DNA of 64,000 bases from Cytophagales bacterium (lineage in GTDB: Bacteria; Bacteroidota; Bacteroidia; Cytophagales; CCMP332), in contig JANQSY010000049.1 of the NCBI GenBank assembly GCA_028279065.1, positions 24,853 to 88,852 on the forward strand. The letters are read 5' to 3'. A program made the translations under genes and the position numbers. Positions 1 through 8,658 of the stretch are shown one piece after another. The notes below the pieces were generated by a model. That model was not told where the DNA came from, did not search any database, and saw only the letters and a program-made list of their open reading frames with translations. Every line of letters starts with the position of its first letter. Within the stretch, counting starts at the first letter, position 1.

Positions 1-621
1 CAAATCGAAAACTATGATACCCTTGCCGCATTGTTTCACGGCATGGAAAGGATCAATACAATACTTGTAGATCTATGCCGCGATGTCTGGCATTATATTT
101 CAATTAACTATCTGAGCCAAAAATCTTCCAGTAATGAAGTCGGGTCTTCTGCCATGCCACATAAGGTAAACCCGATCGACTTTGAAAACGCAGAAGGAAA
201 CCTGGGGATCGCAAACATCAACTTCCAACACTTGGCGAACAAACTGCCTGTCAGCCGTTTGCAAAGAGACCTTACGGATTCTACCGTTCTGAGAAATACG
301 GGAGTTCCTTTCGCTCATTCCCTGTTGAGTTATAAATCAATCCTGAAGGGTTTGGACAAGGTTGTTCCAAATCATGAGGTCATTTCAGGTGATCTTGAAG
401 GCAATTGGATGATAGTTTCTGAAGCCATTCAAAGTATTTTAAGGAGAGAGGGGTTTCCCAATCCATATGAAACCTTAAAGGATCTTACCCGTGGTAAAGC
501 CAACGTAGGCAAAGAGGAAATCCACGAATTTATCAATGGATTGGAACTCGATGAAAAGGTCAAAGAAGAATTAAAGGCGATCAGCCCTTCCAACTATACA
601 GGGATCTATCCCGATCAGTAA
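1..621 (+). CDS. purB: Adenylosuccinate lyase, C-terminal part (5' end outside window)
   Basis: The frame is open from base 1 and encodes 206 residues, so the gene starts upstream of the window. It carries the fumarase/aspartase-superfamily signature SSAMPHKVNPIDFENAEGN (about residues 40-58), which in purB supplies the flexible catalytic Ser loop. The enzyme cleaves SAICAR to AICAR and adenylosuccinate to AMP in cytosolic purine synthesis. The PIDFENAEGNLG extension fits the E. coli-type PurB subgroup rather than the B. subtilis type. The stop codon overlaps the convergent gene at 615-1079 by 7 bp, leaving no room for a terminator. Identity is secure; only the length is truncated by the window edge. 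Confidence 0.95.
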   Translation, partial: QIENYDTLAALFHGMERINTILVDLCRDVWHYISINYLSQKSSSNEVGSSAMPHKVNPIDFENAEGNLGIANINFQHLANKLPVSRLQRDLTDSTVLRNTGVPFAHSLLSYKSILKGLDKVVPNHEVISGDLEGNWMIVSEAIQSILRREGFPNPYETLKDLTRGKANVGKEEIHEFINGLELDEKVKEELKAISPSNYTGIYPDQ

Positions 622-1079
622 ACAAAGTCTCCGGAGGATTCCCGGCATACCCTGATCTCCTTTCGAACCTTGCTTTTGTAGAAAGGTCCATTTTTGAACA
701 TCAACTTGAAGTGGGTCTTGAAGTTATGCCAGAAGGCATTTTCATTGCCGAATTCGTTCTGATCAAGCTTTGGATTGAGCAGATAAATAAAACCATATTT
801 ATAGGTAACCTCTTCAGCACAGGGGTTGCCATATAGGACTTTGGTTGGCTTTCTGGTCAAAAGGTATTCGATCTTTTTTGGAAAGTCCGGGGTTTTGGAA
901 GCATCCATTTTATCCGGGTTTCTATTCGGATCAGTGGCAATGGTAGGTATGTCCTCAGAAATGGCGGACCTGGCAGAAAGGTCATCCTGAGAAAATACTT
1001 CAAAGCTGGTCAGGATAAAAACTAACAACAAGTACTTTCGCACTGGACTTCTTTTTGATTTATTCCGAAATCCACCCAA
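615..1079 (-). CDS. Small secreted protein of unknown function
   Basis: It encodes 154 residues with an N-terminal signal peptide: a basic stretch, the hydrophobic core YLLLVFILTSF, then a likely cleavage after FSQ. The mature part is about 120 residues, rich in Lys, Asn and Phe, with cysteines in NPCAEE and RVCRES that could form a disulfide. I recognise no family. The ATG at 1079 gives a long basic n-region. An in-frame GTG at 1043 (142 aa, VRKYLLLVF) would give a more typical signal peptide, so the start is uncertain. The gene is convergent with purB, and the next minus-strand gene upstream ends 22 bp away, so the two may be cotranscribed. Confidence 0.6.
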   Translation of the reverse strand: MGGFRNKSKRSPVRKYLLLVFILTSFEVFSQDDLSARSAISEDIPTIATDPNRNPDKMDASKTPDFPKKIEYLLTRKPTKVLYGNPCAEEVTYKYGFIYLLNPKLDQNEFGNENAFWHNFKTHFKLMFKNGPFYKSKVRKEIRVCRESSGDFVY

Positions 1080-1101
1080 AAGAAACTATTCGGAACCTCC
1101 C

Positions 1102-1887
1102 CTACTTCTTGAAAAAACTCTCGGTCCTGTTATCTACTACCAGATAATACACCTGACCGGATTTTAGGTCATTGCAATCAACCTCTTTGGCCCTGCCCTT
1201 TTTAACGGCATTTCCAAATTGATCGAGTATCTCATAATTGGCTTCCCTGGACAGGTAGATCTTATCCTTAACACGGGTAGGATAAAAGGTGACAGCTTCA
1301 AGTTCAGAAGTGTACTCTTTGACCACCGTGTGGTAAACCTGTCCTGTTCTTTCCTGGTATTTGATCCTATACTTGTTTACACCGCTGTGATGATCCGGTG
1401 CATAGGAATAGTTATTCGCTCCGGGGTTTCCTTTTGATTGGACCTTTCCAATATCCAGCCATGAATTGTTGACAAATTGTTCGACTAAATAGGTATTCAT
1501 GGGTTTCTCTCCAGTAGCAGACCAGGTGATCGCCTCAGCAGAGACATCAAATGTTTCAAATTTGAAGGCCTTGTTTGTGGCGAAGGCACTCGAATTCAGT
1601 ATCCGGGGCTTACAACCGTCCTTATGAACGATCACGATCTCAACAGGATCGTTTTGCTGGAGGTGATTCAAGGAAACAATGAAGGCACCCTTGGCCTCAA
1701 ACTGCCTCTCCTTTCCATTGACGTACACAGATTGGATGCAATACTCGGTAGTAGAAGAACCATGGAAGGGATTCTGAACATACAGGTCTTTTCCATGGTA
1801 TTGGCCTACAAGCTTAAGCTCACCCGCCAAAAGGGTACATGGAGCAAGGAGCAAGAGTGAAATAAGGAAACGTAAATTGTTTGCCAT
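1102..1887 (-). CDS. Secreted protein with C-terminal T9SS-like sorting domain
   Basis: I chose the ATG at 1887 (261 aa, MANNLRFLISLLLLAP...) because it begins a clean signal peptide; an upstream ATG at 1911 would add eight residues. The middle has beta-sandwich, fibronectin-like character (FETFDVSAEAITWSATGE, then alternating strands). The last 60 residues resemble a Por secretion type A domain: FYPTRVKDKIYLS, ILDQFGNAVKKG, LKSGQVYYLVVDN. In Bacteroidota such domains direct export by the type IX system and surface anchoring. The function of the exported part is unknown. T9SS export is inferred from the C-terminal pattern only. Confidence 0.65.
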   Translation of the reverse strand: MANNLRFLISLLLLAPCTLLAGELKLVGQYHGKDLYVQNPFHGSSTTEYCIQSVYVNGKERQFEAKGAFIVSLNHLQQNDPVEIVIVHKDGCKPRILNSSAFATNKAFKFETFDVSAEAITWSATGEKPMNTYLVEQFVNNSWLDIGKVQSKGNPGANNYSYAPDHHSGVNKYRIKYQERTGQVYHTVVKEYTSELEAVTFYPTRVKDKIYLSREANYEILDQFGNAVKKGRAKEVDCNDLKSGQVYYLVVDNRTESFFKK

Positions 1888-1971
1888 ATGATCTGGTTTG
1901 GCATTAATCATGCCAAATTTAAGTGATTTTTGGATTCCCCAATCCCATCAAAGGATTTTAAAAAGTTTTTT

Positions 1972-3204
1972 TTATTCATATCTCAAAGCGTCAATGGGGT
2001 CCAGAGCTGAGGCCTTACTGGCTGGGTAGTAACCGGAGATCAAACCTACTAGTGTACAGATGGAGAATCCTAATATCATCCATCCCCAGGGAACAATAAA
2101 CCCTGTACCTCCAATAGCTCCATTAATGAGATTCCCCACAACAATTCCCAGGATCACCCCTGCTGTTCCCCCGATCTGGCAGATCACGATCGCCTCAATT
2201 AGAAATTGCTCTTTGATTCTGGATGTGTTGGCTCCCATAGCCTTTCGAATTCCAATCTCCCTGGTTCGTTCAGTGACTGATACCAGCATAATGTTCATCA
2301 AGCCTATGGATGCACCCAATAGGGTGATAAATCCTATAATGCCGCCACCCATCCTGAGATTGCTGGAGATCCCGTCTAAAGTCTCAGAAATGGAATCGCT
2401 CTTTTCAAGTTTAAAGGAATCCTCTGCTCCTACCCTGTCACCCCTTATCTTCCTCATCACCCCTGATCCAATCCCCATGGCAAGATCCAGATCCTTGTCT
2501 AAGGGAACATTCACATTGATATAAAAGCTGGGATTACCTCTCACATCCAGATGTCGTCGTCCTGCCTCGATCGGGATAAGCACCATTCGGCTTGTGCCAC
2601 TGCCACCAAAAATACTTCCGGTCTTTTCCAAAACTCCAATCACCCTGTAATAACTTCCTAGCAAAAGGATCTTTTTGCCCAAAGGGTCTTCTTTATCAAA
2701 AAGGGTCTCAACGATCTCTTGCCCGACAATAGCTACGTCAACCCCTTTTTCAACCTCAAGATTTGTGAAATTCCTTCCAGAGCTCAAGTTGTACCCCTCA
2801 GAAGCCAGGTGGCCCTCATCCACTCCGATCACGCCGGAATTGGGATTGGTTTTGACAGATCCCCTTTTTACCTCAGCAAGCCATGTCACATAAACAGAGA
2901 CCCCTACATAACCTCCGTAGTCATAATGCTCCTTAAATAGCATGGCATCAGAATAACTGATGCGGGGATAGATCTTTCCTCCCCTCCCTTGTCTTCGGCC
3001 AGACCTCTTCTGATAAATCTCAAAGCTATTCGCGCCAATACTTGAAAAACTTCCTTCAATGGAGGACTTCATCCCATCGATAGCGGTAAGGATTCCAACA
3101 AGAGAGGTGATCCCAATTGCGATGATGGCCGCCGTAAGAATGGTCCGAAGAAGATTATCCTTTATAGACTTAAAACTTTCACTAATGTTGACCCCTAAAT
3201 TCAC
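1972..3204 (-). CDS. MacB/FtsX-type ABC transporter permease
   Basis: It encodes 410 residues with the usual MacB-family layout. There is one transmembrane helix at about residues 20-45 ([20 protein letters not shown]), a large periplasmic MacB_PCD-like domain, then three C-terminal helices forming the FtsX domain (about 285-395). [15 protein letters not shown] is the conserved cytoplasmic coupling segment, and the protein ends DALRYE as MacB permeases do. Such permeases use an ATPase partner to drive envelope-side mechanotransmission for lipoproteins, peptides or drugs. No ATPase gene lies beside it, so the partner must be encoded elsewhere. Substrate unknown. Confidence 0.85.
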   Translation of the reverse strand: MNLGVNISESFKSIKDNLLRTILTAAIIAIGITSLVGILTAIDGMKSSIEGSFSSIGANSFEIYQKRSGRRQGRGGKIYPRISYSDAMLFKEHYDYGGYVGVSVYVTWLAEVKRGSVKTNPNSGVIGVDEGHLASEGYNLSSGRNFTNLEVEKGVDVAIVGQEIVETLFDKEDPLGKKILLLGSYYRVIGVLEKTGSIFGGSGTSRMVLIPIEAGRRHLDVRGNPSFYINVNVPLDKDLDLAMGIGSGVMRKIRGDRVGAEDSFKLEKSDSISETLDGISSNLRMGGGIIGFITLLGASIGLMNIMLVSVTERTREIGIRKAMGANTSRIKEQFLIEAIVICQIGGTAGVILGIVVGNLINGAIGGTGFIVPWGWMILGFSICTLVGLISGYYPASKASALDPIDALRYE

Positions 3205-3276
3205 AGATGGAACGATCTTTGAACCTAAACTAATTCAAATACAAACACGTTGTAAATTTCGACTACAAAAGTATCC

Positions 3277-4548
3277 ATGAAAAATAGCTGGTTCATATTT
3301 GGCCTTATTATTTCAATAATTTTATTCCCCTGTATTTCAAATGGGGCCAGGATCTTGGTCCCTATGGACAATTCCCAGGAGAATCACCTGAAAGCTTATG
3401 GAATAGCTTACTGGGTTTTGGAACAGGATGAAGAGGTTGAATGGCTTCTAAATTACAGAGGAGGAAGCTTCATGTTTCCAAACAACCAGGCTTTTCAGAA
3501 TGAGATGGTGATCAGAGGTGTCTCGTATCAGGTGATCAGCGAGGGTGAGGCGATCCGGATATTGGAAGAAATCTCTAGCCCGAACAAAAACATGGATGTG
3601 ATGAAGCTGGAAGTCGCTCCAAAGATCGCCGTGTATTCTCCAAAAACAGCTCAACCCTGGGATGATGCTGTCACGCTCGTCCTGACCTATGCCGAAATTC
3701 CTTATGAGGTAGTCTTTGATGAGGAGGTACTGAACAACGACCTGCCCAAGTATGACTGGCTTCATCTCCATCATGAGGATTTTACAGGCCAGTATGGGAA
3801 ATTCTATGCCATGCACAGGGATAAGAAATGGTATCAGGATCAGGTCAGGGAATTCGAAGGGGTAGCTGAAAAATATGGATACACCAAGGTCAGCCAATTG
3901 AAACTGGCAGTTGTGAAGCATATCAGGGATTATTGTTTGGGAGGCGGTTTTTTATTTGCAATGTGCTCAGCAACAGATACTTATGATATCGCATTGGCAG
4001 CCGATGGGGTGGATATTTGCGAGTATATGTATGATGGGGATCCCGCGGACCCAAACTCCAATCAAAAATTGGACTATGATAAAACACTTGCCTTTAGAAA
4101 CTTCAGATTGAGAATGAACCCCATGGAGTATGAGTTCTCTAACATTGACAACCAGGCCAGGGATCGCAGCCTAAAGGAGGCAAATGACTTTTTTACCCTT
4201 TTTGAGTTTTCCGCCAAGTGGGATCCTATCCCTACAATGCTGACACAAAATCACGAATCCACCATTAAGGGATTCATGGGACAAACAACAGCTTATAAAG
4301 GAAGGCTTATCAAATCAGATGTTGTAGTAATGGGTGAAACCAGGAGCATAGATGAAGCAAAGTATATTCATGGAACCTTTGGCAAGGGTTTCTGGACCTT
4401 CTATGGAGGACATGACCCGGAAGATTACCAACATTTTGTTGGGGAAGAACCCACCGATCTTAACCTGCATCCAAACTCTCCTGGTTATAGACTGATCCTA
4501 AATAATATCCTTTTTCCTGCCGCCAAGAAGAAAAAGCAGAAGACCTAA
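3277..4548 (+). CDS. Secreted protein of the family commonly labelled 'asparagine synthetase B'
   Basis: It encodes 423 residues with an N-terminal signal segment (FIFGLIISIILFP). The family (start of mature protein ARILVPMDNSQ, then AYGIAYWVLE, LLNYRGGSF, WLHLHHEDFTGQYGKF, FLFAMCSATDTYDIALAA) is widespread in Bacteroidota and is often annotated as asparagine synthetase B. The sequence does not support that: there is no N-terminal catalytic Cys and no SGGxDS pyrophosphatase loop, and the protein is exported. The architecture rather suggests a periplasmic or surface glutamine-amidotransferase-like fold, which is only a guess. It is convergent with the DUF5074 gene, sharing the stop-codon bases CTAA. 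Confidence 0.7.
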   Translation: MKNSWFIFGLIISIILFPCISNGARILVPMDNSQENHLKAYGIAYWVLEQDEEVEWLLNYRGGSFMFPNNQAFQNEMVIRGVSYQVISEGEAIRILEEISSPNKNMDVMKLEVAPKIAVYSPKTAQPWDDAVTLVLTYAEIPYEVVFDEEVLNNDLPKYDWLHLHHEDFTGQYGKFYAMHRDKKWYQDQVREFEGVAEKYGYTKVSQLKLAVVKHIRDYCLGGGFLFAMCSATDTYDIALAADGVDICEYMYDGDPADPNSNQKLDYDKTLAFRNFRLRMNPMEYEFSNIDNQARDRSLKEANDFFTLFEFSAKWDPIPTMLTQNHESTIKGFMGQTTAYKGRLIKSDVVVMGETRSIDEAKYIHGTFGKGFWTFYGGHDPEDYQHFVGEEPTDLNLHPNSPGYRLILNNILFPAAKKKKQKT

Positions 4549-5579
4549 TTAACCTCGATGAACTGGTTCGGGGCTATTCCTCCAAAGAACCAGTCGATCT
4601 CCATCCCACTGGAAGTAAGGCGGTATACCCTTCCTTTGGACTTAAAATCCAGCGGGTCGGAATACCATACTCCCCCACCCCTGAGAGGCAATACACCATA
4701 AGTTTGGCCTCTGGTAAACAAAGTACTTCCAGAACCGGAAGATGAAACCTGCTGCTCAAGGAGTCTTCTTCCACCAAAAACCCAGACCGATTGATTATCA
4801 TGAGCTACCTCCATTCTGCTTCCCCAACCATCGTTGTTACTTCTGCTGGTTATCTCGGTAAAATCCTTATTCAATTCCAATAGGTAGCCCGTACCCCCAA
4901 ATCCACCGGAACAATTTATCCAAATGTCGCCCTGAGGGTCATAATGGACATCGTTGGGGGCCGTTTCGACCACAACAGAATCTACTTTTGTATTGGTGAG
5001 AACATTGACGAATTCGACGACATTTGAGAAGCTATTTGGAACCGCAAGTATGGGGCTATTATAGGCTAGTCCTTCCGGCCCAGGGCCACAAGCGATCTTG
5101 ACCCTATTTTGTCCCTGTCTGTCGGTCCTGAGAATGAATGACTCATCCAGTCCAAAACTTGAATTGTATGGACCCCAGTTGCTGATATAAACCTCTTGCC
5201 CAACTATAAGGATGTATCTGGGCTGGTCCAGTTCAGGAAATTCCCAGCTTGGCAAAGCTTCCCCTGACCCGGCTTTCATTCTCAGAATCTTGTTATCACC
5301 ATTCGCCACAATGTAGATCACACCTTCATGGAGGAACATGCTTTGAAGCAGATCCCCTGTTTCAGCCAATCCATTTTCGAACCTGTAAACCTCATCGGTA
5401 TAAACCTGATCTGAAAATGAATAAAAACCTATAGAACCATTGCTTTCGCCGGAATCACCCTGGTTTAAAACCCAAACCCCATTTGCGTATTTCCCGGGAG
5501 TTGGGGCAGGAGAATCATCCTCTTTACATCCAAACTGTGTCAAGATCAGAATGATCAGAATCGATAAGCAGACTTTCAT
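4545..5579 (-). CDS. DUF5074-type beta-propeller lipoprotein (second copy), candidate B12-binding protein
   Basis: It encodes 344 residues with a lipoprotein signal peptide (LTQFGC, lipid Cys at residue 18). Next come a Pro-rich linker and repeated propeller-type strands (GVWVLNQGDSG, VIYIVANGDNKILRM, VYISNWGPYN, LAVPNSFSNVVEFV, GDIWINCSGG). This is the YncE-like/DUF5074 pattern. In gut Bacteroides, DUF5074-type BtuG lipoproteins sit on BtuB and bind vitamin B12 at the surface. Here the gene is the last of the riboswitch-led minus-strand series, 65 bp after the first DUF5074 gene. B12 binding is inferred from family and context. Expression with the operon is likely but not certain. Confidence 0.75.
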   Translation of the reverse strand: MKVCLSILIILILTQFGCKEDDSPAPTPGKYANGVWVLNQGDSGESNGSIGFYSFSDQVYTDEVYRFENGLAETGDLLQSMFLHEGVIYIVANGDNKILRMKAGSGEALPSWEFPELDQPRYILIVGQEVYISNWGPYNSSFGLDESFILRTDRQGQNRVKIACGPGPEGLAYNSPILAVPNSFSNVVEFVNVLTNTKVDSVVVETAPNDVHYDPQGDIWINCSGGFGGTGYLLELNKDFTEITSRSNNDGWGSRMEVAHDNQSVWVFGGRRLLEQQVSSSGSGSTLFTRGQTYGVLPLRGGGVWYSDPLDFKSKGRVYRLTSSGMEIDWFFGGIAPNQFIEVN

Positions 5580-5644
5580 TGTTCAAAAAAGCTTAATCAT
5601 ATTGATAGTCTCCATTCCGAAGAAAAAAAACTGAAGACTTAACC

Positions 5645-6724
5645 CTATTGAAAAGTAATGCTTCCAGGAATAATGCCGGCTAAATAGGATCCCTTTTGGG
5701 TGGCACCACTTGAGTAATGAAAAATACGACCTCGTTGGTTATAGTCTATGGCATCGGAGATAAAGACATCACCATTTTTTGGATAGACGCCCAAACCATA
5801 GAACAGCCTTCCTTCCGAGCTAATGAATGCGGTTGAAGGTAATTCATCAGCAGTCACGCTCATTTTATATATGTGTTCGTTCATGAAGTAGATGCTGTCT
5901 TTCGATGAATTTAACTCCAGATTCGAAATTGACCCCTCTCCAGAGCCTAAATTGAAACTTTGGATAATTTTTCTCGAAATAGGATCAATACAATATAATG
6001 ACGAACTAGTACTTCCTGAAACACCTGAGGAACAGGATACCCATATTCGATCATATTGATCAATCACAATTGAGCCGGCCCCCTTTGAGATAGCTATGCT
6101 ATCCACGACATTATCCTCGATGGTTTCCACAACATACAGGTAGGGCTCTGCACGACAGGTTACAAATGCGAAGCCATAGATCAAGCACATTTCTTCGGTC
6201 CAACCTGGAAAGAATATCTCGCTTTCTTTGCTTAGTGTATTCAGATTAACCACATGAATTGCATCTGCATAAAGGTCTGATACATAAGCCTTCGAATTGC
6301 TAATTGGTAATACATACCTTGGAGATTCCAAATCAGAAATGACTCCAATTTCCTTGAAGTCCAAATCATCAACTACCACAACTTTCGAAGAATTATTGAC
6401 CACGATATAAGCTTTGTTTTGGAAGAATGTTATTGATTGACAAACATCCCCAAGTGCTTTATCATTAGCGCGGTTATAATAATTATTAACAATTAGGGAA
6501 TCCTGTGGCAGTATTAATGATACTGAGGAATTTCCGAACTGAAAGTTGCCTTCATTGCAAACAAAAACCCTAAATGAACCATCTAATTGGGCATCAATGA
6601 ATGCAGGGTCGGGTGGTTTATCCTCTACGCAAGAATACCCAACCAGAAGAAGCGAAAGAATAATTTTAAAACCAGACTTTCTAATAAACCGTGATTTTCG
6701 AATAAAACACCTCTCCCTCTGCAT
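5645..6724 (-). CDS. DUF5074-type beta-propeller lipoprotein (first copy), candidate BtuG-like B12-binding protein
   Basis: It encodes 359 residues. The signal region is unusually basic (two FIRKS repeats), followed by a hydrophobic core and GYSC with a likely lipid Cys at residue 32. The rest is a propeller: FRVFVCNEGNFQFGNSSVS, KAYIVVNNSSKVVVVDDLD, PRYVLPISNSKAYVSDLY, DRIWVSCSSG and GDVFISDAIDYNQRGRIFHY are typical DUF5074 blades. BtuG of gut Bacteroides belongs to this type and caps the B12 receptor BtuB. The only Met start lies inside the preceding gene, giving a 44-bp overlap, so translation is probably coupled. Role inferred from operon position behind a cobalamin riboswitch. Confidence 0.78.
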   Translation of the reverse strand: MQRERCFIRKSRFIRKSGFKIILSLLLVGYSCVEDKPPDPAFIDAQLDGSFRVFVCNEGNFQFGNSSVSLILPQDSLIVNNYYNRANDKALGDVCQSITFFQNKAYIVVNNSSKVVVVDDLDFKEIGVISDLESPRYVLPISNSKAYVSDLYADAIHVVNLNTLSKESEIFFPGWTEEMCLIYGFAFVTCRAEPYLYVVETIEDNVVDSIAISKGAGSIVIDQYDRIWVSCSSGVSGSTSSSLYCIDPISRKIIQSFNLGSGEGSISNLELNSSKDSIYFMNEHIYKMSVTADELPSTAFISSEGRLFYGLGVYPKNGDVFISDAIDYNQRGRIFHYSSGATQKGSYLAGIIPGSITFQ

Positions 6725-7685
6725 AATGAATCAATTGGTACACTCCAGGAATAAGCTGCCTTTCATTAAATATAATTTGATAGACACCCGACTCATACTT
6801 AAAATATGAACAGTCAATACTAATTCCCAAAGGGCTAATAATTTCCAGGTCATTTAATTTCCGGGCTTTAGTCTCCAACATTAATCTTTGGCCGAATGTC
6901 CATGGATTAGGGTAAATCCGGGCTCCAGGATTGAGACTTTGAGATTCAAGCGTGGAGATTGCACCTTCATTTATTACCCCCACGGCATCAAGATCAAACC
7001 CACCTGATGCAAAAGGGGTAGGCCAGGGATCATTGATCAGGGTTCCGCTGCTATCATATGTTCCATGAGCCATATTAATACTACCAACAACATCTATAAT
7101 TCGAACCATAGTAATGTTTTGAAGATCAAGACCTGCTATCCCTTTCAATTCCTCAAGGTCAAAAGGAACTCCATAATTTGCTCTGTATTTACCCGCTAGA
7201 TTCCTAACCTTCCTTGCATCAAGGGAATCAAATCCCCCCACCTGAGTTGAAGTCTGAGTGTTGGATACTGATGGAAATCTGAAAAAGCTATTGCCATCCG
7301 AACTTACTTCTACATGAGCAAGTTCAAGAAAATGATCATCAAATGCGTTCTCAAAAACTGCGAAATCAGGCCCGGGCCCATTAACTATTGGTTTGGGAAA
7401 TCTTAATTCCGCCGTTCCTCCATCACCAAGACTTACCACACCAGTGGTTCCTGCTTTACCGATCCCGGAACTGTCAGCTCCAACTGAAGCAAACCCAAGG
7501 CCAGGGTCAGAGATATCCTGCAATCCTCTATTTACAATACATTGTGATGCCCAATTCACAAAAACGGAACTGTCTTTATATATGGCTGTGGAACCAGGTT
7601 GTCCGGCAGGTGGCGCGAACTGGGCCCAGGTTCCTTGATTGATTGATCCAACCATTATAGCCGTCAGCAACAGCTTCTTAATCAT
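6681..7685 (-). CDS. Secreted protein with T9SS sorting domain in the B12 operon
   Basis: It encodes 334 residues with a signal peptide ending near TWAQ. The core carries PGPDFAVFENAFDDHFLELAHVEV near residue 105, then NLAGKYRANYGVPFDLEEL, VRIIDVVGS and SGGFDLDAVGVINE. I recognise this pattern from 'cell surface protein' families that recur beside cobalamin uptake genes and in some PEP-CTERM proteins; no biochemical role is known to me. The C-terminal 75 residues (ARIYPNPWTFGQRL..., IPGVYQL, FYSKITVY) are a type A Por sorting domain, so export by T9SS is likely. It overlaps the upstream gene by 4 bp (ATGA), which shows it belongs to the riboswitch operon. Confidence 0.75.
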   Translation of the reverse strand: MIKKLLLTAIMVGSINQGTWAQFAPPAGQPGSTAIYKDSSVFVNWASQCIVNRGLQDISDPGLGFASVGADSSGIGKAGTTGVVSLGDGGTAELRFPKPIVNGPGPDFAVFENAFDDHFLELAHVEVSSDGNSFFRFPSVSNTQTSTQVGGFDSLDARKVRNLAGKYRANYGVPFDLEELKGIAGLDLQNITMVRIIDVVGSINMAHGTYDSSGTLINDPWPTPFASGGFDLDAVGVINEGAISTLESQSLNPGARIYPNPWTFGQRLMLETKARKLNDLEIISPLGISIDCSYFKYESGVYQIIFNERQLIPGVYQLIHYAEGEVFYSKITVY

Positions 7686-8656
7686 TCCTTTATTATTCTA
7701 ATCGTATGATTGAATTCCTGACCACTTACTTTGGCAATGTAGGTCCCTGGGAGAATTTCAGACATTTGAACCTGTAAATCCCCTGCACCTCCGATCCGTT
7801 TTTGAAGAATTACCCTCCCACGAGTATCAACTAATGCGAAATCTATCATTTCCAATTTAAGGATCTCGGGGTTTATACTCAGCTCGTTTTGAACAACGGT
7901 TGGATAAATCCATACCGCTTGCTCAGCTACGATATCCCCAATTCCTGTTTGAATAGCCCCTAAATTATCAATGCAATAAAATGTCGGTGTATTTATCCCA
8001 AAAGCCCCAACATCACTGGACCTCAAGATGAACAGCAGGCTATCCACACTACCTAAGGGAGAAAGATCAACCCATTCCCATGTATCCAGGATATAATCCT
8101 GAGAATTATCTGAAAACCTATAGTCTGCCAGATAGAATTCAACGCTATCTGTTCCCAGGGAACCGTTTTGATATTTAAAGATTGCAAGCTTGAAAAAATC
8201 CGGATCGTCACCACTGGCTCCACCAAACTTTTTTGCAAATGCATCACCGTCCCTCATACTAATGGCAGGATAGGTCCCATTTGCAATGTATACTCCATTA
8301 ATGACACTACCGACAGATCCTGGGCTCAGCGTAACAACAGAATTTTGCTGACCAACGGCATAAACAGAAGAACCGACAGCTCCTGAACCAGGAAAAGAGG
8401 CATACAAATTTCCAGCCCCGGCGGTCACGGTATCAAACACGTTCGAATATGACCATCCTGATGACCAAAAACCACCAAAGGCTGTATCGTAATAATTGGA
8501 AAAAACATAATCACCACTTTGAAACCAGGTTCCCAAGGGAGTGGAACTACCATTGAAAAAGGTATTAGAACCTAAGGGAAGGGTTTCAAAATCTGCCACC
8601 TGGGCGTTGATGATCGAGGGTAGAAAAATTGTCACTAGTAAAATTCTGTATTTCAT
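7682..8656 (-). CDS. DUF4465 secreted protein, candidate BtuH-like B12-binding protein
   Basis: It encodes 324 residues with a signal peptide (ILLVTIFLPSIINAQ). The core fits DUF4465: VADFETLPLG, FFNGS, FQSGDYVFSNYYDTAFGGFWSSGW, SVYAVGQQNSV and FYLADYRFSDNSQDYILDTWEWVDLSPLG. To my memory the BtuH proteins of gut Bacteroides, surface B12 binders, contain this kind of domain, but I cannot confirm it here. Those are lipoproteins, whereas this one has no lipobox and ends in a T9SS-type domain (VWIYPTVVQNELSI..., ILPGTYIAKVS). The start codon lies 2 bp after the receptor stop codon and the end overlaps the next gene by 4 bp, so cotranscription is nearly certain. Confidence 0.78.
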   Translation of the reverse strand: MKYRILLVTIFLPSIINAQVADFETLPLGSNTFFNGSSTPLGTWFQSGDYVFSNYYDTAFGGFWSSGWSYSNVFDTVTAGAGNLYASFPGSGAVGSSVYAVGQQNSVVTLSPGSVGSVINGVYIANGTYPAISMRDGDAFAKKFGGASGDDPDFFKLAIFKYQNGSLGTDSVEFYLADYRFSDNSQDYILDTWEWVDLSPLGSVDSLLFILRSSDVGAFGINTPTFYCIDNLGAIQTGIGDIVAEQAVWIYPTVVQNELSINPEILKLEMIDFALVDTRGRVILQKRIGGAGDLQVQMSEILPGTYIAKVSGQEFNHTIRIIKE

Positions 8657-8658
8657 AA

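Noticed and set aside
1972..3204. Partnership of the lone permease with the ATPase at 18653
   Set aside because: That ATPase is locked in an operon with two permeases of its own about 15 kb away.
3277..4548. Asparagine synthetase B function
   Set aside because: The protein has a signal segment, no N-terminal catalytic Cys and no SGGxDS loop, so the common label is not supported.
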